Source: Carallia brachiata
Taxonomy: Eukaryota > Streptophyta > Magnoliopsida > Malpighiales > Rhizophoraceae
Assembly (NCBI GenBank): GCA_021464245.1
Contig: JADCRB010000037.1
Location: 6,039,858-6,103,857, forward strand
Direction of reading: 5' to 3'
DNA length: 64,000 bases
The notes beneath the pieces were generated by a model, which saw only the letters and a program-made list of their open reading frames with translations, made no database searches and was not told the origin of the DNA. Positions 13,758 through 25,206 of this stretch are shown piece by piece. Numbering within the stretch: the first letter of the stretch is position 1; each line of letters opens with the position of its first letter. Both the position numbers and the translations under genes were made by a program.

Positions 13758-14193
13758 TTGAGATTAAAGGTTTTTGTAAGCATTTATACTTCATTTAAGT
13801 TTAATTTGGGTTAAATAAGCCACAAAAATGCATGAAATCACTTATTTGAAAGAAAACAAGTGATTTTGCCTATTTATTTGTGCCACAAATGGTGTTAAGT
13901 AACTAACAAATCCAAATCATGATCAATTGCACACTTATTAGAAGGAATTGAATGCATTTAACAGCCCAAAAGGTGTTTGAAATTATTTTTGCTTTGACAT
14001 TAATGGTTTTTGTAAGCATTTATCCTTTATTTAAGTTTAATTTGGGTGAAATAAGCCATTAAAATTCAACAAAATCACACTTTTGCAAAAAATAATGTGA
14101 TTTAGCCCTTTTATTCATGCCACAAATGGTCTTATGTAACAAATAAATGTAAATTATGATCAATTGCACACTTATTAGAGGGAATTGAATGCA

Positions 14194-14902
14194 TTTAACT
14201 CCCCAAAAGGTGTTGAAAATAGTTTTTGCATTGAATTTAGAGGTTTTGTAAGCATTTATACTTCATTTAAGTTTAATTTGTGTTAAATAAGCCACAAAAA
14301 TGCATGAAATCACTTATTTGCAAGAAAAGAAGAGATTTAGCCTCTTTATTTGTGCCACAAATGGTCTTATGCTACTAAGAAATCCAAATCATGACTAATT
14401 GCATACTTGTTAGATGGAATTGAATGCATTTAACAGCCCAAAAGGTGTTTGAAATTATATTTGCTTTGACATTAATGGTTTTTGTAAGCATTTATCCTTT
14501 ATTTAAGTTTAATTTGGGTGAAATAAGCCATTAAAATTCAAGAAAATCAAACTTTTGCAAAAAATAATGTGATTTAGCCCTTTTATTCATGCCACAAATG
14601 GTCTTATGTAACAAATAAATGTAAATTATGATCAATTGCACACTTATTAGAGGGAATTGAATGCACTTAACACCCGAAAATGTGTTGAAAATGGTTTTTT
14701 CATTGAAATTAAAAGTTTTTGTAAGCATTTATCTTTCATTTAAGTTTAATTTAGGTTAAATAAACCATTAAAATGCAAGAAAATCACTTATTTGTAAGAA
14801 ATGAAGTGATTTAGCCTCTTTATTCATGCCACAAATGGTCCTATGCAACTAATAAATGCAAATTATGATCAATTGCACACTTATTAGAGGGAATTGAATG
14901 CA
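14194..14902 (+). repeat. 3-monomer HOR unit, A-(B/D)-E (709 bp)
   Basis: The unit starts with monomer A (TTTAACTCCCCAAAAGG). Next comes a hybrid monomer that begins like B (CTTGTTAGATGGAATTG) and continues like D (ACAGCCCAAAAGGTGTTTG, TTGCTTTGACATTAATGG). Then comes E (ACACCCGAAAATGTGTTG). It equals the 5-monomer unit minus two monomers, as expected from one exchange between a B and a D copy. Confidence 0.75.
14781..14812. other. Hairpin I of the satellite monomer (type with one bulged G)
   Basis: This is a representative copy. AAATCACTT (14,781-14,789) pairs with AAGTGATTT (14,804-14,812). Inside it ATTT (14,790-14,793) pairs with AAAT (14,799-14,802) around the 5-base loop GTAAG, leaving G at 14,803 bulged. 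The result is 13 bp with one bulge. This dyad lies at monomer positions 128-159 and is recognisable in most copies of the array, with variants that weaken or shift it. Confidence 0.75.
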
Positions 14903-15844
14903 TTTAACTCCCCAAAAGGTGTTGAAAATAGTTTTTGCATTGAATTTAGAGGTTTTGTAAGCATTTATACTTCATTTAAGTTTAATTTGTGTTAAATAAG
15001 CCACAAAAATGCATGAAATCACTTATTTGCAAGAAAAGAAGAGATTTAGCCTCTATTTGTGCCACAAATGGTCTTATGCTAATAAGAAATCCAAATCATG
15101 ACTAATTGCACACTTGTTAGATGGAATTGAATGCATTTAACACCCCAAAAGGTGTTGGAAATGATTTTTGCATTGAAATTAAAGGTTTTTGTAAGCATCT
15201 ATACTTCATTTAAGTTTAATTTCGGTTAAATAAGCCACAAAAAATGCATGAAATCACTTATTTTCAAGAAAAGAAGTGATTTAGCCTCTTTATTTGTGCC
15301 ACAAATGGTCTTATGCAATTAACAAATCCAAATCATGATCAATTGCACACTTATTAGAGGGAATTGAATGCATTTAACACCTCAAAACGCGTTGGAAATG
15401 GTTTTTGCATTGAAATTAAAGGTTTTTGTGAGCGTTTATCCTTCATTTAAGTTTAATTTGGGTTAAATAAGCCATTAAAATGCAAAAAAATCACTTATTT
15501 GTAAGAAATGAGGTAATTTAACCTCTTTATTCATGACACAAATGGTCTTATGCAACTAATAAATGCAAATTATGATCAATTGCACACTTATTAGAGGGAA
15601 TTAAATGCATTTAACACCCGAAAATGTGTTGAAAATGGTTTTTTCATTGAAATTAAAAGTTTTTGTAAGCATTATATTTCATTTAAGTTTAATTTAGGTT
15701 AAATAAACCATTAAAAATGCAAGAAAATCACTATTTTAAGAAATGAAGTGATTTAGCCTCTTTATTCATGTCACAAATGGTCCTATGCAACTAATAAATG
15801 CAAATTATAATCAATTGCACACTTATCAGAGGGAATTGAATGCA
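14903..15844 (+). repeat. 4-monomer HOR unit A-B-C-E, copy 1 (942 bp)
   Basis: A has TTTAACTCCCC and TTTAGAGGTTTTGTAAGC. B has GATGGAATTG, GTAAGCATCTATAC and TTTCGGTTAAAT. C has ACCTCAAAACGCGTTGG, GTGAGCGTTTATCC and GAGGTAATTTAACC. E has ACCCGAAAATGTGTTG and AATAAACC. D is absent, and C passes directly to E within the shared TGATCAATTGCACACTTATT segment. Confidence 0.85.
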
Positions 15845-16790
15845 TTTAACTCCCCAAAAGGTGTTGAAAATAGTTTTTGCATTGAATTTAGAGGTTTTGT
15901 AAGCATTTATACTTCATTTAAGTTTAATTTGTGTTAAATAAGCCACAAAAATGCATGAAATCACTTATTTGCAAGAAAAGAAGAGATTTAGCCTCTTTAT
16001 TTGTGCCACAAATGGTCTTATGCTACTAAGAAATCCAAATCATGACCAATTGCACACTTGTTAGATGGAATTGAATGCATTTAACACCCCAAAAGGTGTT
16101 GGAAATGATTTTTGCATTGAAATTAAAGGTTTTTGTAAGCATCTATACTTCATTTAAGTTTAATTTCGGTTAAATAAGCCACAAAAAATGCATGAAATCA
16201 CTTATTTTCAAGAAAAGAAGTGATTTAGCCTCTTTATTTGTGCCACAAATGGACTTATGCAATTAACAAATCCAAATCATGATCAATTGCACACTTATTA
16301 GAGGGAATTGAATGCATTTAACACCTCAAAACGCGTTGGAAATGGTTTTTGCATTGAAATTAAAGGTTTTTGTGAGCGTTTATCCTTCATTTAAGTTTAA
16401 TTTGGGTTAAATAAGCCATTAAAATGCAAAAAAATTACTTATTTGTAAGAAATGAGGTAATTTAACCTCTTTATTCGTGACACAAATGGTCTTATGCAAC
16501 TAATAAATGCAAATTATGATCAATTGCACACTTATTAGAGGGAATTGAATGCATTTAACACCCGAAAATGTGTTGAAAATGGTTTTTTCATGGAAATTAA
16601 AAGTTTTTGTAAGCATTTATCTTTCATTTAAGTTTAATTTAGGTTAAATAAACCATTAAAATGCAAGAAAATCACTTATTTGTAAGAAATGAAGTGATTT
16701 AGCCTCTTTATTCATGCCGCAAATGGTCCATGCAACTAAAAATGCAAATAAATCAATTGCAATTGCACTTATCAGAGGGAATTGAATGCA
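15845..16790 (+). repeat. 4-monomer HOR unit A-B-C-E, copy 2 (946 bp)
   Basis: Same order as the preceding unit. In this copy monomer C reads AAATTACTT where the others read AAATCACTT, which restores pairing with its GGTAATTT arm. The end (16,715-16,790) has several small indels, including CAATTGCAATTGC, and looks less reliable. Confidence 0.85.
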
Positions 16791-17968
16791 TTTAACTCCC
16801 CAAAAGGTGTTGAAAATAGTTTTTGCATTGAATTAGAGGTTTTGTAAGCATTTATACTTCATTTAGTTTAATTTGTGTTAAATAAGCCACAAAAATGCAT
16901 GAAATCACTTATTTGCAAGAAAAGAAGAGATTTAGCCTCTTTATTTGTGCCACAAATGGTCTTATGCTACTAAGAAATCCAAATCATGACCAATTGCACA
17001 CTTGTTAGATGGAATTGAATGCATTTAACACCCCAAAAGGTGTTGGAAATGATTTTTGCATTGAAATTAAAGGTTTTTGTAAGCATCTATACTTCATTTA
17101 AGTTTAATTTCGGTTAAATAAGCCACAAAAAATGCATGAAATCACTTATTTTCAAGAAAAGAAGTGATTTAGCCTCTTTATTTGTGCCACAAATGGTCTT
17201 ATGCAATTAACAAATCCAAATCATGATCAATTGCACACTTATTAGAGGGAATTGAATGCATTTAACACCTCAAAACGCGTTGGAAATGGTTTTTGCATTG
17301 AAATTAAAGGTTTTTGTGAGCGTTTATCCTTCATTTCAATTTAATTTGGGTTAAATAAGCCATTAAAATGCAAAAAAATCACTTATTTGTAAGAAATGAG
17401 GTAATTTAACCTCTTTATTCATGACACAAATGGTCTATGCAACTAATAAATGCAAATTATGATCAATTGCACACTTATAGAGGGAATTGAATGCATTTAA
17501 CAGCCCAAAGGTGTTTGAAATTATTTTTGCTTTGACATTAATGGTTTTTGTAAGCATTTATCCTTTATTTAAGTTTAATTTGGGTGAAATAAGCCATTAA
17601 AATTCAAGAAAATCACACTTTTGCAAAAAATAATGTGATTTAGCCCTTTTATTCATGCCACAAATGGTCTTATGTAACAAATAAATGTAAATTATGATCA
17701 ATTGCACACTTATTAGAGGGAATTGAATGCATTTAACACCCGAAAATGTGTTGAAAATGGTTTTTTCATTGAAATTAAAAGTTTTTGTAAGCATTTATCT
17801 TTCATTTAAGTTTAATTTAGGTTAAATAAACCATTAAAATGCAAGAAAATCACTTATTTGTAAGAAATGAAGTGATTTAACCTCTTTATTCATGCCACAA
17901 ATGGTCCTATGCAACTAATAAATGCAAATTATAATCAATTGCACACTTATCAGAGGGAATTGAATGCA
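16791..17968 (+). repeat. 5-monomer HOR unit A-B-C-D-E, copy 1 (1,178 bp)
   Basis: Order A, B, C as in the 4-monomer unit, then D (ACAGCCCAAAGGTGTTTG, TTGCTTTGACATTAATGG, AATCACACTTTTGC, AATAATGTGATTTAGCCC), then E. Several single-base losses are present relative to later copies. Confidence 0.88.
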
Positions 17969-19150
17969 TTTAACTCCCCAAAAGGTGTTGAAATAGTTTT
18001 TGCATTGAATTTAGAGGTTTTGTAAGCATTTATACTTCATTTAAGTTTAATTTGTGTTAAATAAGCCACAAAAATGCATGAAATCACTTATTTGCAAGAA
18101 AAGAAGAGATTTAGCCTCTTTATTTGTGCCACAAATGGTCTTATGCTACTAAGAAATCCAAATCATGACCAATTGCACACTTGTTAGATGGAATTGAATG
18201 CATTTAACACCCCAAAAGGTGTTGGAAATGATTTTTGCATTGAAATTAAAGGTTTTTGTAAGCATCTATACTTCATTTAAGTTTAATTTCGGTTAAATAA
18301 GCCACAAAAAATGCATGAAATCACTTATTTTCAAGAAAAGAAGTGATTTAGCCTCTTTATTTGTGCCACAAATGGTCTTATGCAATTAACAAATCCAAAT
18401 CATGATCAATTGCACACTTATTAGAGGGAATTGAATGCATTTAACACCTCAAAACGCGTTGGAAATTGTTTTTGCATTGAAATTAAAGGTTTTTGTGAGC
18501 GTTTATCCTTCATTTAAATTTAATTTGGGTTAAATAAGCCATTAAAATGCAAAAAAATCACTTATTTGTAAGAAATGAGGTAATTTAACCTCTTTATTCA
18601 CGACACAAATCGTCTTATGCAACTAATAAATGCAAATTATGATCAATTGCACACTTATTAGAGGGAATTGAATGCATTTAACAGCCCAAAAGGTGTTTGA
18701 AATTATTTTTGCTTTGACATTAATGGTTTTTGTAAGCATTTATCCTTTATTTAAGTTTAATTTGGGTGAAATAAGCCATTAAAATTCAAGAAAATCACAC
18801 TTTTGCAAAAAATAATGTGATTTAGCCCTTTTATTCATGCCACAAATGGTCTTATGTAACAAATAAATGTAAATTATGATCAATTGCACACTTATTAGAG
18901 GGAATTGAATGCATTTAACACCCGAAAATGTGTTGAAAATGGTTTTTTCATTGAAATTAAAAGTTTTTGTAAGCATTTATCTTTCATTTAAGTTTAATTT
19001 AGGTTAAATAAACCATTAAAATGCAAGAAAATCACTTATTTGTAAGAAAAGAAGTGATTTAGCCTCTTTATTCATGCCATAAATGGTCCTATGCAACTAA
19101 TAAATGCAAATTATAATCAATTGCACACTTATCAGAGGGAATTGAATGCA
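17969..19150 (+). repeat. 5-monomer HOR unit A-B-C-D-E, copy 2 (1,182 bp)
   Basis: Complete and nearly identical to its neighbours. The frame of 65 codons on the minus strand that spans D and E recurs at exactly the HOR spacing, which shows the period but is not a gene. Confidence 0.9.
18792..18823. other. Hairpin I in monomer D with a paired double change
   Basis: The left arm reads AAATCACA (18,792-18,799) and the right arm TGTGATTT (18,816-18,823). Compared with the usual AAATCACT/AGTGATTT, both members of one base pair have changed (T-A to A-T) and the 8-bp stem is kept. The same pair of changes is present in the neighbouring D monomers (for example near 17,610 and 19,972). Confidence 0.7.
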
Positions 19151-20331
19151 TTTAACTCCCCAAAAGGTGTTGAAATAGTTTTTGCATTGAATTTAGAGGT
19201 TTTGTAAGCATTTATACTTCATTTAAGTTTAATTTGTGTTAAATAAGCTACAAAAATGCATGAAATCACTTATTTGCAAGAAAAGAAGAGATTTAGCCTC
19301 TTTATTTGTGCCACAAATGGTCTTATGCTACTAAGAAATCCAAATCATGACCAATTGCACACTTGTTAGATGGAATTGAATGCATTTAACACCCCAAAAG
19401 GTGTTGGAAATGATTTTTGCATTGAAATTAAAGGTTTTTGTAAGCATCTATACTTCATTTAAGTTTAATTTCGGTTAAATAAGCCACAAAAAATGCATGA
19501 AATCACTTATTTTCAAGAAAAGAAGTGATTTAGCCTCTTTATTTATGCCACAAATGGTCTTATGCAATTAACAAATCCAAATCATGATCAATTGCACACT
19601 TATTAGAGGGAATTGAATGCATTTAACACCTCAAAACGCGTTGGAAATTGTTTTTGCATTAAATTAAAGGTTTTTGTGAGCGTTTATCCTTCATTTAAAT
19701 TTAATTTGGGTTAAATAAGCCATTAAAATGCAAAAAAATCACTTATTTGTAAGAAATGAGGTAATTTAACCTCTTTATTCATGACACAAATGGTCTTATG
19801 CAACTAATAAATGCAAATTATGATCAATTGCACACTTATTAGAGGGAATTGAATGCATTTAACAGCCCAAAAGGTGTTTGAAATTATTTTTGCTTTGACA
19901 TTAATGGTTTTTGTAAGCATTTATCCTTTATTTAAGTTTAATTTGGGTGAAATAAGCCATTAAAATTCAAGAAAATCACACTTTTGCAAAAAATAATGTG
20001 ATTTAGCCCTTTTATTCATGCCACAAATGGTCTTATGTAACAAATAAATGTAAATTATGATCAATTGCACACTTATTAGAGGGAATTGAATGCATTTAAC
20101 ACCCGAAAATGTGTTGAAAATGGTTTTTTCATTGAAATTAAAAGTTTTTGTAAGCATTTATCTTTCATTTAAGTTTAATTTAGGTTAAATAAACCATTAA
20201 AATGCAAGAAAATCACTTATTTGTAAGAAATGAAGTGATTTAGCCTCTTTATTCATGCCCCAAATGGTCCTATGCAACTAATAAATGCAAATTATAATCA
20301 ATTGCACACTTATCAGAGGGAATTGAATGCA
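19151..20331 (+). repeat. 5-monomer HOR unit A-B-C-D-E, copy 3 (1,181 bp)
   Basis: Third complete unit. Differences from copy 2 are scattered single substitutions, for example AAGCTACAAAAATG in A. Such low divergence between non-adjacent monomers of the same letter, compared with adjacent monomers, defines a true higher-order repeat. Confidence 0.9.
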
Positions 20332-21030
20332 TTTAACTCCCCAAAAGGTGTTGAAATAGTTTTTGCATTGAATTTAGAGGTTTTGTAAGCATTTATACTT
20401 GATTTAAGTTTAATTTGTGTTAAATAAGCCACAAAAATGCATGAAATCACTTATTTGTAAGAAAAGAAGAGATTTAGCCTCTTTATTTGTGCCACAAATG
20501 GTCTTATGCTACTAAAAAATCCAAATCATGACCAATTGCACACTTGTTAGATGGAATTGAATGCATTTAACACCCCAAAAGGTGTTGGAAATGATTTTTG
20601 CATTGAAATTAAAGGTTTTTGTAAGCATCTATACTTCATTTAAGTTTAATTTCGGTTAAATAAGCCACAAAAAAATGCATGAAATCACTATTTCAAGAAA
20701 AGAAGTGATTTAGCCTCTTTATTTGTGCCACAAATGGTCTTATGCAATTAACAAATCCAAATCATGATCAATTGCACACTTATTAGAGGGAATTGAATGC
20801 ATTTAACACCTCAAAACGCGTTGGAAATGGTTTTTGCATTGAAATTAAAGGTTTTTGTGAGCGTTTATCCTTCATTTAAGTTTAATTTGGGTTAAATAAG
20901 CCATTAAAATGCAAAAAAATCACTTATTTGTAAGAAATGAGGTAATTTAACCTCTTTATTCATGACACAAATGGTCTTATGCAACTAATAAATGCAAATT
21001 ATGATCAATTGCACACTTATTTGAGGGAAT
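20332..21030 (+). repeat. Truncated HOR unit A-B-C at the domain edge
   Basis: A, B and C are present. The next monomer (from about 21,040) reads ACAGTCCAAAAGGAGTTTG and is not the D seen upstream. D-like and E-like monomers reappear once, more diverged, at about 21,515 and 21,750. The homogenised domain therefore ends here. Confidence 0.8.
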
Positions 21031-22564
21031 TGAATGCATTTAACAGTCCAAAAGGAGTTTGAAATGGTTTTTTGCATTGAAATTAAATGTTATTGTAAGC
21101 ATTTATACTTCATTTAAGTTTAATTTGGGTTAAATAAGCCACAAAAATGCATGAAATCACTTATTTGCAAGAAAAGAAGAGGTTTAGCCTGTTTATTTGT
21201 GTCATAAATGGTCTTATGCAACTAACAAATCTAAATTATGATCAATTGCACACTTATTAGAGGGAATTGAATGCATTTAACAGCGCAAAAGGTGTTGGAA
21301 ATGGTTTTTTGCATTGAAATTATATGTTTTTGTAAGCATTTATACTTCTTTTAAGTTTAATTTGGGTTAAATAAGCCACAAAAATGCATGAAATCACTTA
21401 TTTGCGAGAAAACAAGTGATTTTGCCTCTTTATTTGTGCCACAAATGGTCTTAAGTAACTAACAAATCCAAATCATGATCAATTGCACACTTATTAGAAG
21501 GAATTGAATGCATTTAACAGCTCAAAAGGTGTTTGAAATGATTTTTGCTTTGACATTAAAGGTTTTTGTAAGCATTTATCCTTTATTTAAGTTTAATTTT
21601 GGTGAAATAAGCCAATAAAATTCAAGAAAATCACACATTTGCAAAAAATAATGTGATTTAGCCCTTTTATTCATGCCACAAATGGTCTTATGTAACAAAT
21701 AAATGTAAATTATGATCAATGCACACTTATTAGAGGAATTGAATGCATTTAACTCCCGAAAATGTGTTGAAAATGGTTTTTTCATTGAAATAAAAAGTTT
21801 TTGTATGCATTTATCTTTCATTTAAGTTTAATTTAGGTTAAATAAACCATTAAAATGCAAGAAAATCACTTATTTGCAAGAAAAGATGTGATTTAGCTTC
21901 TTTATTTGTGTCCCAGATGGTCTTATGCAACTAAAAAATCTAAATCATGATCAATTGCAGACTTACTAGAGGAAATTGAATGCATTTAACACCCCAAAAG
22001 GTGTTGGAAATGATTTTTGCGTTGAAATTAAAGGTTTTTGTAAGCATTTATCCTTCGTTTAAGTTTAATTTGGGTGAAATAAGGCTTTAAAATGCAAGAA
22101 AATCACTCATTTGCAAGAAATAATGTGATTTAGCCTCTTTATTCATGCCACAAATGGTCTTATGTTACTAACAAATGCAAATTATGATCGATTGCACACT
22201 TATTAGAGAGAATTGATTGCATTTAATACCCCAAAAGGTGTTGGAATTGGTTTTTGCATTGAAATTAAAGGTTTTTGTAAGCATTTATCCTTCATTTATG
22301 TTTAATTTGGGTTAAATAAGCCATTAAAATGCAAGAAAAATCACTTATTTGCAAGAAATGAAGTAATTTAGCCTCTTTATTCATGACACAAATTGTCTTA
22401 TGTAACTAATAAATGCAAATTATCATCAATTGCACACTTATTAGAGGGAATTAAATGCATTTAACACCTAAAAAGGTGTTGGAAATGGTTTTTGCATTGG
22501 AATTAAAGGTTTTTGTAAGCATTTATCCTTCATTTAAGTTTAATTTGGGTTAAATAAGCCATTA

Positions 22565-23443
22565 AAATGCAAGAAAATCATTTTTTTGCAAGAAATAAAG
22601 TAATTTAGCCTCTTTATTCATGAAACAAATGGTCTTATACAACTAATAAATGGAAATTATCATCAATTGGACTTTTATTAGAGAAAATTGAATGCATTTA
22701 ACACCGCAAAAGGTGTTGGAAATGGTTTTTGCATTGAAATTAAAGCTTTTTGTAGGCATTTACCTTTAATTTAAGTTTAATTTGGGTTAAATATGCCATT
22801 ATCATGCAAGAAAATCACTTATTTGCAAGAAATGAAGTAATTTTGTCTCTTTATTGATGATACAAATGGTCTTATGCAACTAACAAATCCAAATCATGAT
22901 CAATTTCCCACTTATTAGAGGGAATTGAATGCATTTAACACCCCAAAAGGTGTTGGAAATGGTTTTTTTGCATTGAAATTAAAGTTTTGTAGGCATTTAT
23001 ACTTCATTTAAGTTTAATTTGGGTTAAATAAGCCACAAAAATGCATGAAATCACTTACTTGCAAGAAAACAAGTGATTTAGCCTCTTTATTTGTGCCACA
23101 AATGGTTTTAAGCAACTAACAAATCCAAATCATGATCAATTGCAAACTTATTAGAGGGAATTGAACGCATTCATGACCCCAAAAGGTGTTTGAAATGGTT
23201 TTCGTATTGACATTAAAGGTTTTTGTAAGCGTTTATCCTTTATTTAAGTTTAATTTGGGTGAAATAAGCCATTAAAATTCAACAAAATCACTCATTTGCA
23301 AAAAATAATGTGATTTAGCTCCTTTATTCATGCCACAAATGGTCTTATGTAACAAATAAATGTAAATTATGATCAATTGCACACTTATTAAAGGGAATTG
23401 ATGGGATTTAACACCCCAAAAGGTGTTGGAAATGGTTTTTGCA
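22565..23443 (+). repeat. Block duplicated 9.7 kb away, right copy
   Basis: Second copy of 12,880-13,757 with a few substitutions and small indels, for example an extra TT in GGTTTTTTTGCATTG near 22,965. After 23,443 it departs to AAAGATTTTTCTAAAC. Confidence 0.85.
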
Positions 23444-24249
23444 TTGAAATTAAAGATTTTTCTAAACATTTATCTTTCATTTAAGTTTAATTTGGGTTAA
23501 ATAAGCCATCAAAATGCAAGAAAATCACTTCTTTGTAAGAAATGAAGTGATTTAGCCTCTTTGTTTATGCCACAAATGGTCCTATGCAACTAATAAATGC
23601 AAATTATGATCAATTGCACACTTATCAGAGGGAATTGAATGCATTTAACACCCCAAAAGGTATTGGAAATGGTTTTTGCATTGAATTTAAAAGTTTTTGT
23701 AAGCGTTTATACTTCATTTAAGTTTAATTTGGGTTAAATAAGCCAAAAAAATGCATGAAATCACTTATTTGCAAGAGAAGAAGAGATTTAGCCTCTTTAT
23801 TTGTGCCACAAATGGTCTTATACAACTAAGAAATCCAAATCATGATCAATTGCACACTTGTTAGAGGGAATTGAATGCATTTAACACACCAAACGGTGTT
23901 GGAAATGGTTTTTGCATTGAATTTAAAGGTTTTTGTAAGTATTTATACTTCATTTAAGTTTAATTTCGGTTAAGTAAGCCACAAAAATGCATGAAATCAC
24001 TTATTTGCAAGAAAAGAAGAGATTTAGCCTCTTTATTTGTGTCACAAATGGTCTTATGCAACTAAGAAATCCATATCATGATCAATTTGACATTTATTAG
24101 AGGGAATTGAATGCATTTAACACCCCAAACGGTGTTGAAAATGGTTTTTGGATTGAAATTAAAGGTTTTTGTAAGCATTTATCCTTAATTTAAGTTTAAT
24201 TTGGGTTAAATAAGCCATTAAAATGCAAGAAAATCACTTATTTGCAAGA

Positions 24250-24425
24250 AATGAAGTAATTTAGCCTCTTTATTCGTGACACAAATAGTCTTATGCAACT
24301 AATAAATGTAAATTATGATCAATTGTACACTTATTAGAGGGAATTGAATGCATTAAACACCCCAAAAGATGTTGGAAACGGTTTTTGCATTGAAATTAAT
24401 GGTTTTTGTAAGCATTTGTCCTTCA
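24250..24425 (+). repeat. 4-monomer-spaced duplication, copy 1
   Basis: Shares TTCGTGACACAAATAGTC, AATTGTACACTTATT, GAATGCATTAAACACC, AAAGATGTTGGAAACGG and AAGCATTTGTCC with 25,207-25,385. The offset is 957 bp, about four monomers plus small indels. Confidence 0.75.
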
Positions 24426-24507
24426 TTTAAGTTTAATTTGGGTTAAATAAGCCATTAAAATGCAAGAAAATCACTTATTTGTAAGAACTGAAGTTATTTA
24501 GCCTCTT

Positions 24508-24532
24508 TAAATAAAGGATAAATGCTTACAAA
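24508..24532 (-). repeat. 25-bp inverted satellite fragment
   Basis: Between GCCTCTT and TGATCC the expected TTCATGACAC is replaced by sequence whose reverse complement is an exact 25-base match to the normal segment running from TTTGTAAGC to CTTTATTTA (monomer positions near 65-89). It is the only inverted piece I noticed in the array. The nearest unit with that exact donor variant (TATCCTTTATTTA) is at about 25,837-25,861. The adjacent monomers read GTCCTTCATT and TACTTCATT instead. Confidence 0.85.
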
Positions 24533-25206
24533 TGATCCTAAGCAGCTAATAAATATAAATTACGACCAATTGCACACTTACCAGAGGGAATTAAATGCAT
24601 TTAACACCCCAAAAGGTGTTGGAAATGGTTTTTGCATTGAATTTAAAGGTTTTTGTAAGCATTTATACTTCATTTAAGTTTAGTTTGAGTTAAATAAGCC
24701 ACAAAAATGCATGAAATCACTTATTTGCAGGAAATAAAGTGATTTATCCTCTTTATTCATTCCACAAATGACTTTATACAACTAATAAATGCAAATTATG
24801 ATCAATTGCACACTTATTAGAGGGAATTGAATGCATTTAACACCCCAAAGGTGTTGGAAATGGTTTTTGCATTGAAATTAAAGGTCTTTGTAAGCATTTA
24901 TCCTTCATTTAAGTTTAATTTGGGTTAAATAGGCCATTAAAATGCGAGAAAATCACTTATTTATAAGAAATGAAGTGATTTAATCTCTTTATTCATGCCA
25001 CAAATGGTCTTATGTAACTGATAAATGCAAATTATGATCAATTGCACACTTATTACAGAGAAGTGAATGTATTTAACACCCCCAAAAGGTGTTGTAAATG
25101 GTTTTTGCATTGAAATTAAAGGTTTTTGTAAGCATTTATACATCATTTAAGTTTAATTTGGGTTAGATAAGCCATTAAAATGCAAGAAAATCACTTATTT
25201 GCAAGA

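Noticed and set aside
16715..16790. CAATTGCAATTGC duplication as a real micro-repeat
   Set aside because: It sits with several other short losses in a small low-quality patch. The equivalent monomers at 15.8 and 17.9 kb are normal.
14531..20157. Recurring minus-strand frames of 60-81 codons (for example ending at 14,728, 17,794, 18,976 and 20,157)
   Set aside because: They recur only because the repeat recurs, start at different variant CAT triplets, stop at the same repeat position, and carry frame-neutral indels and substitutions. No start context, composition or domain supports a protein.
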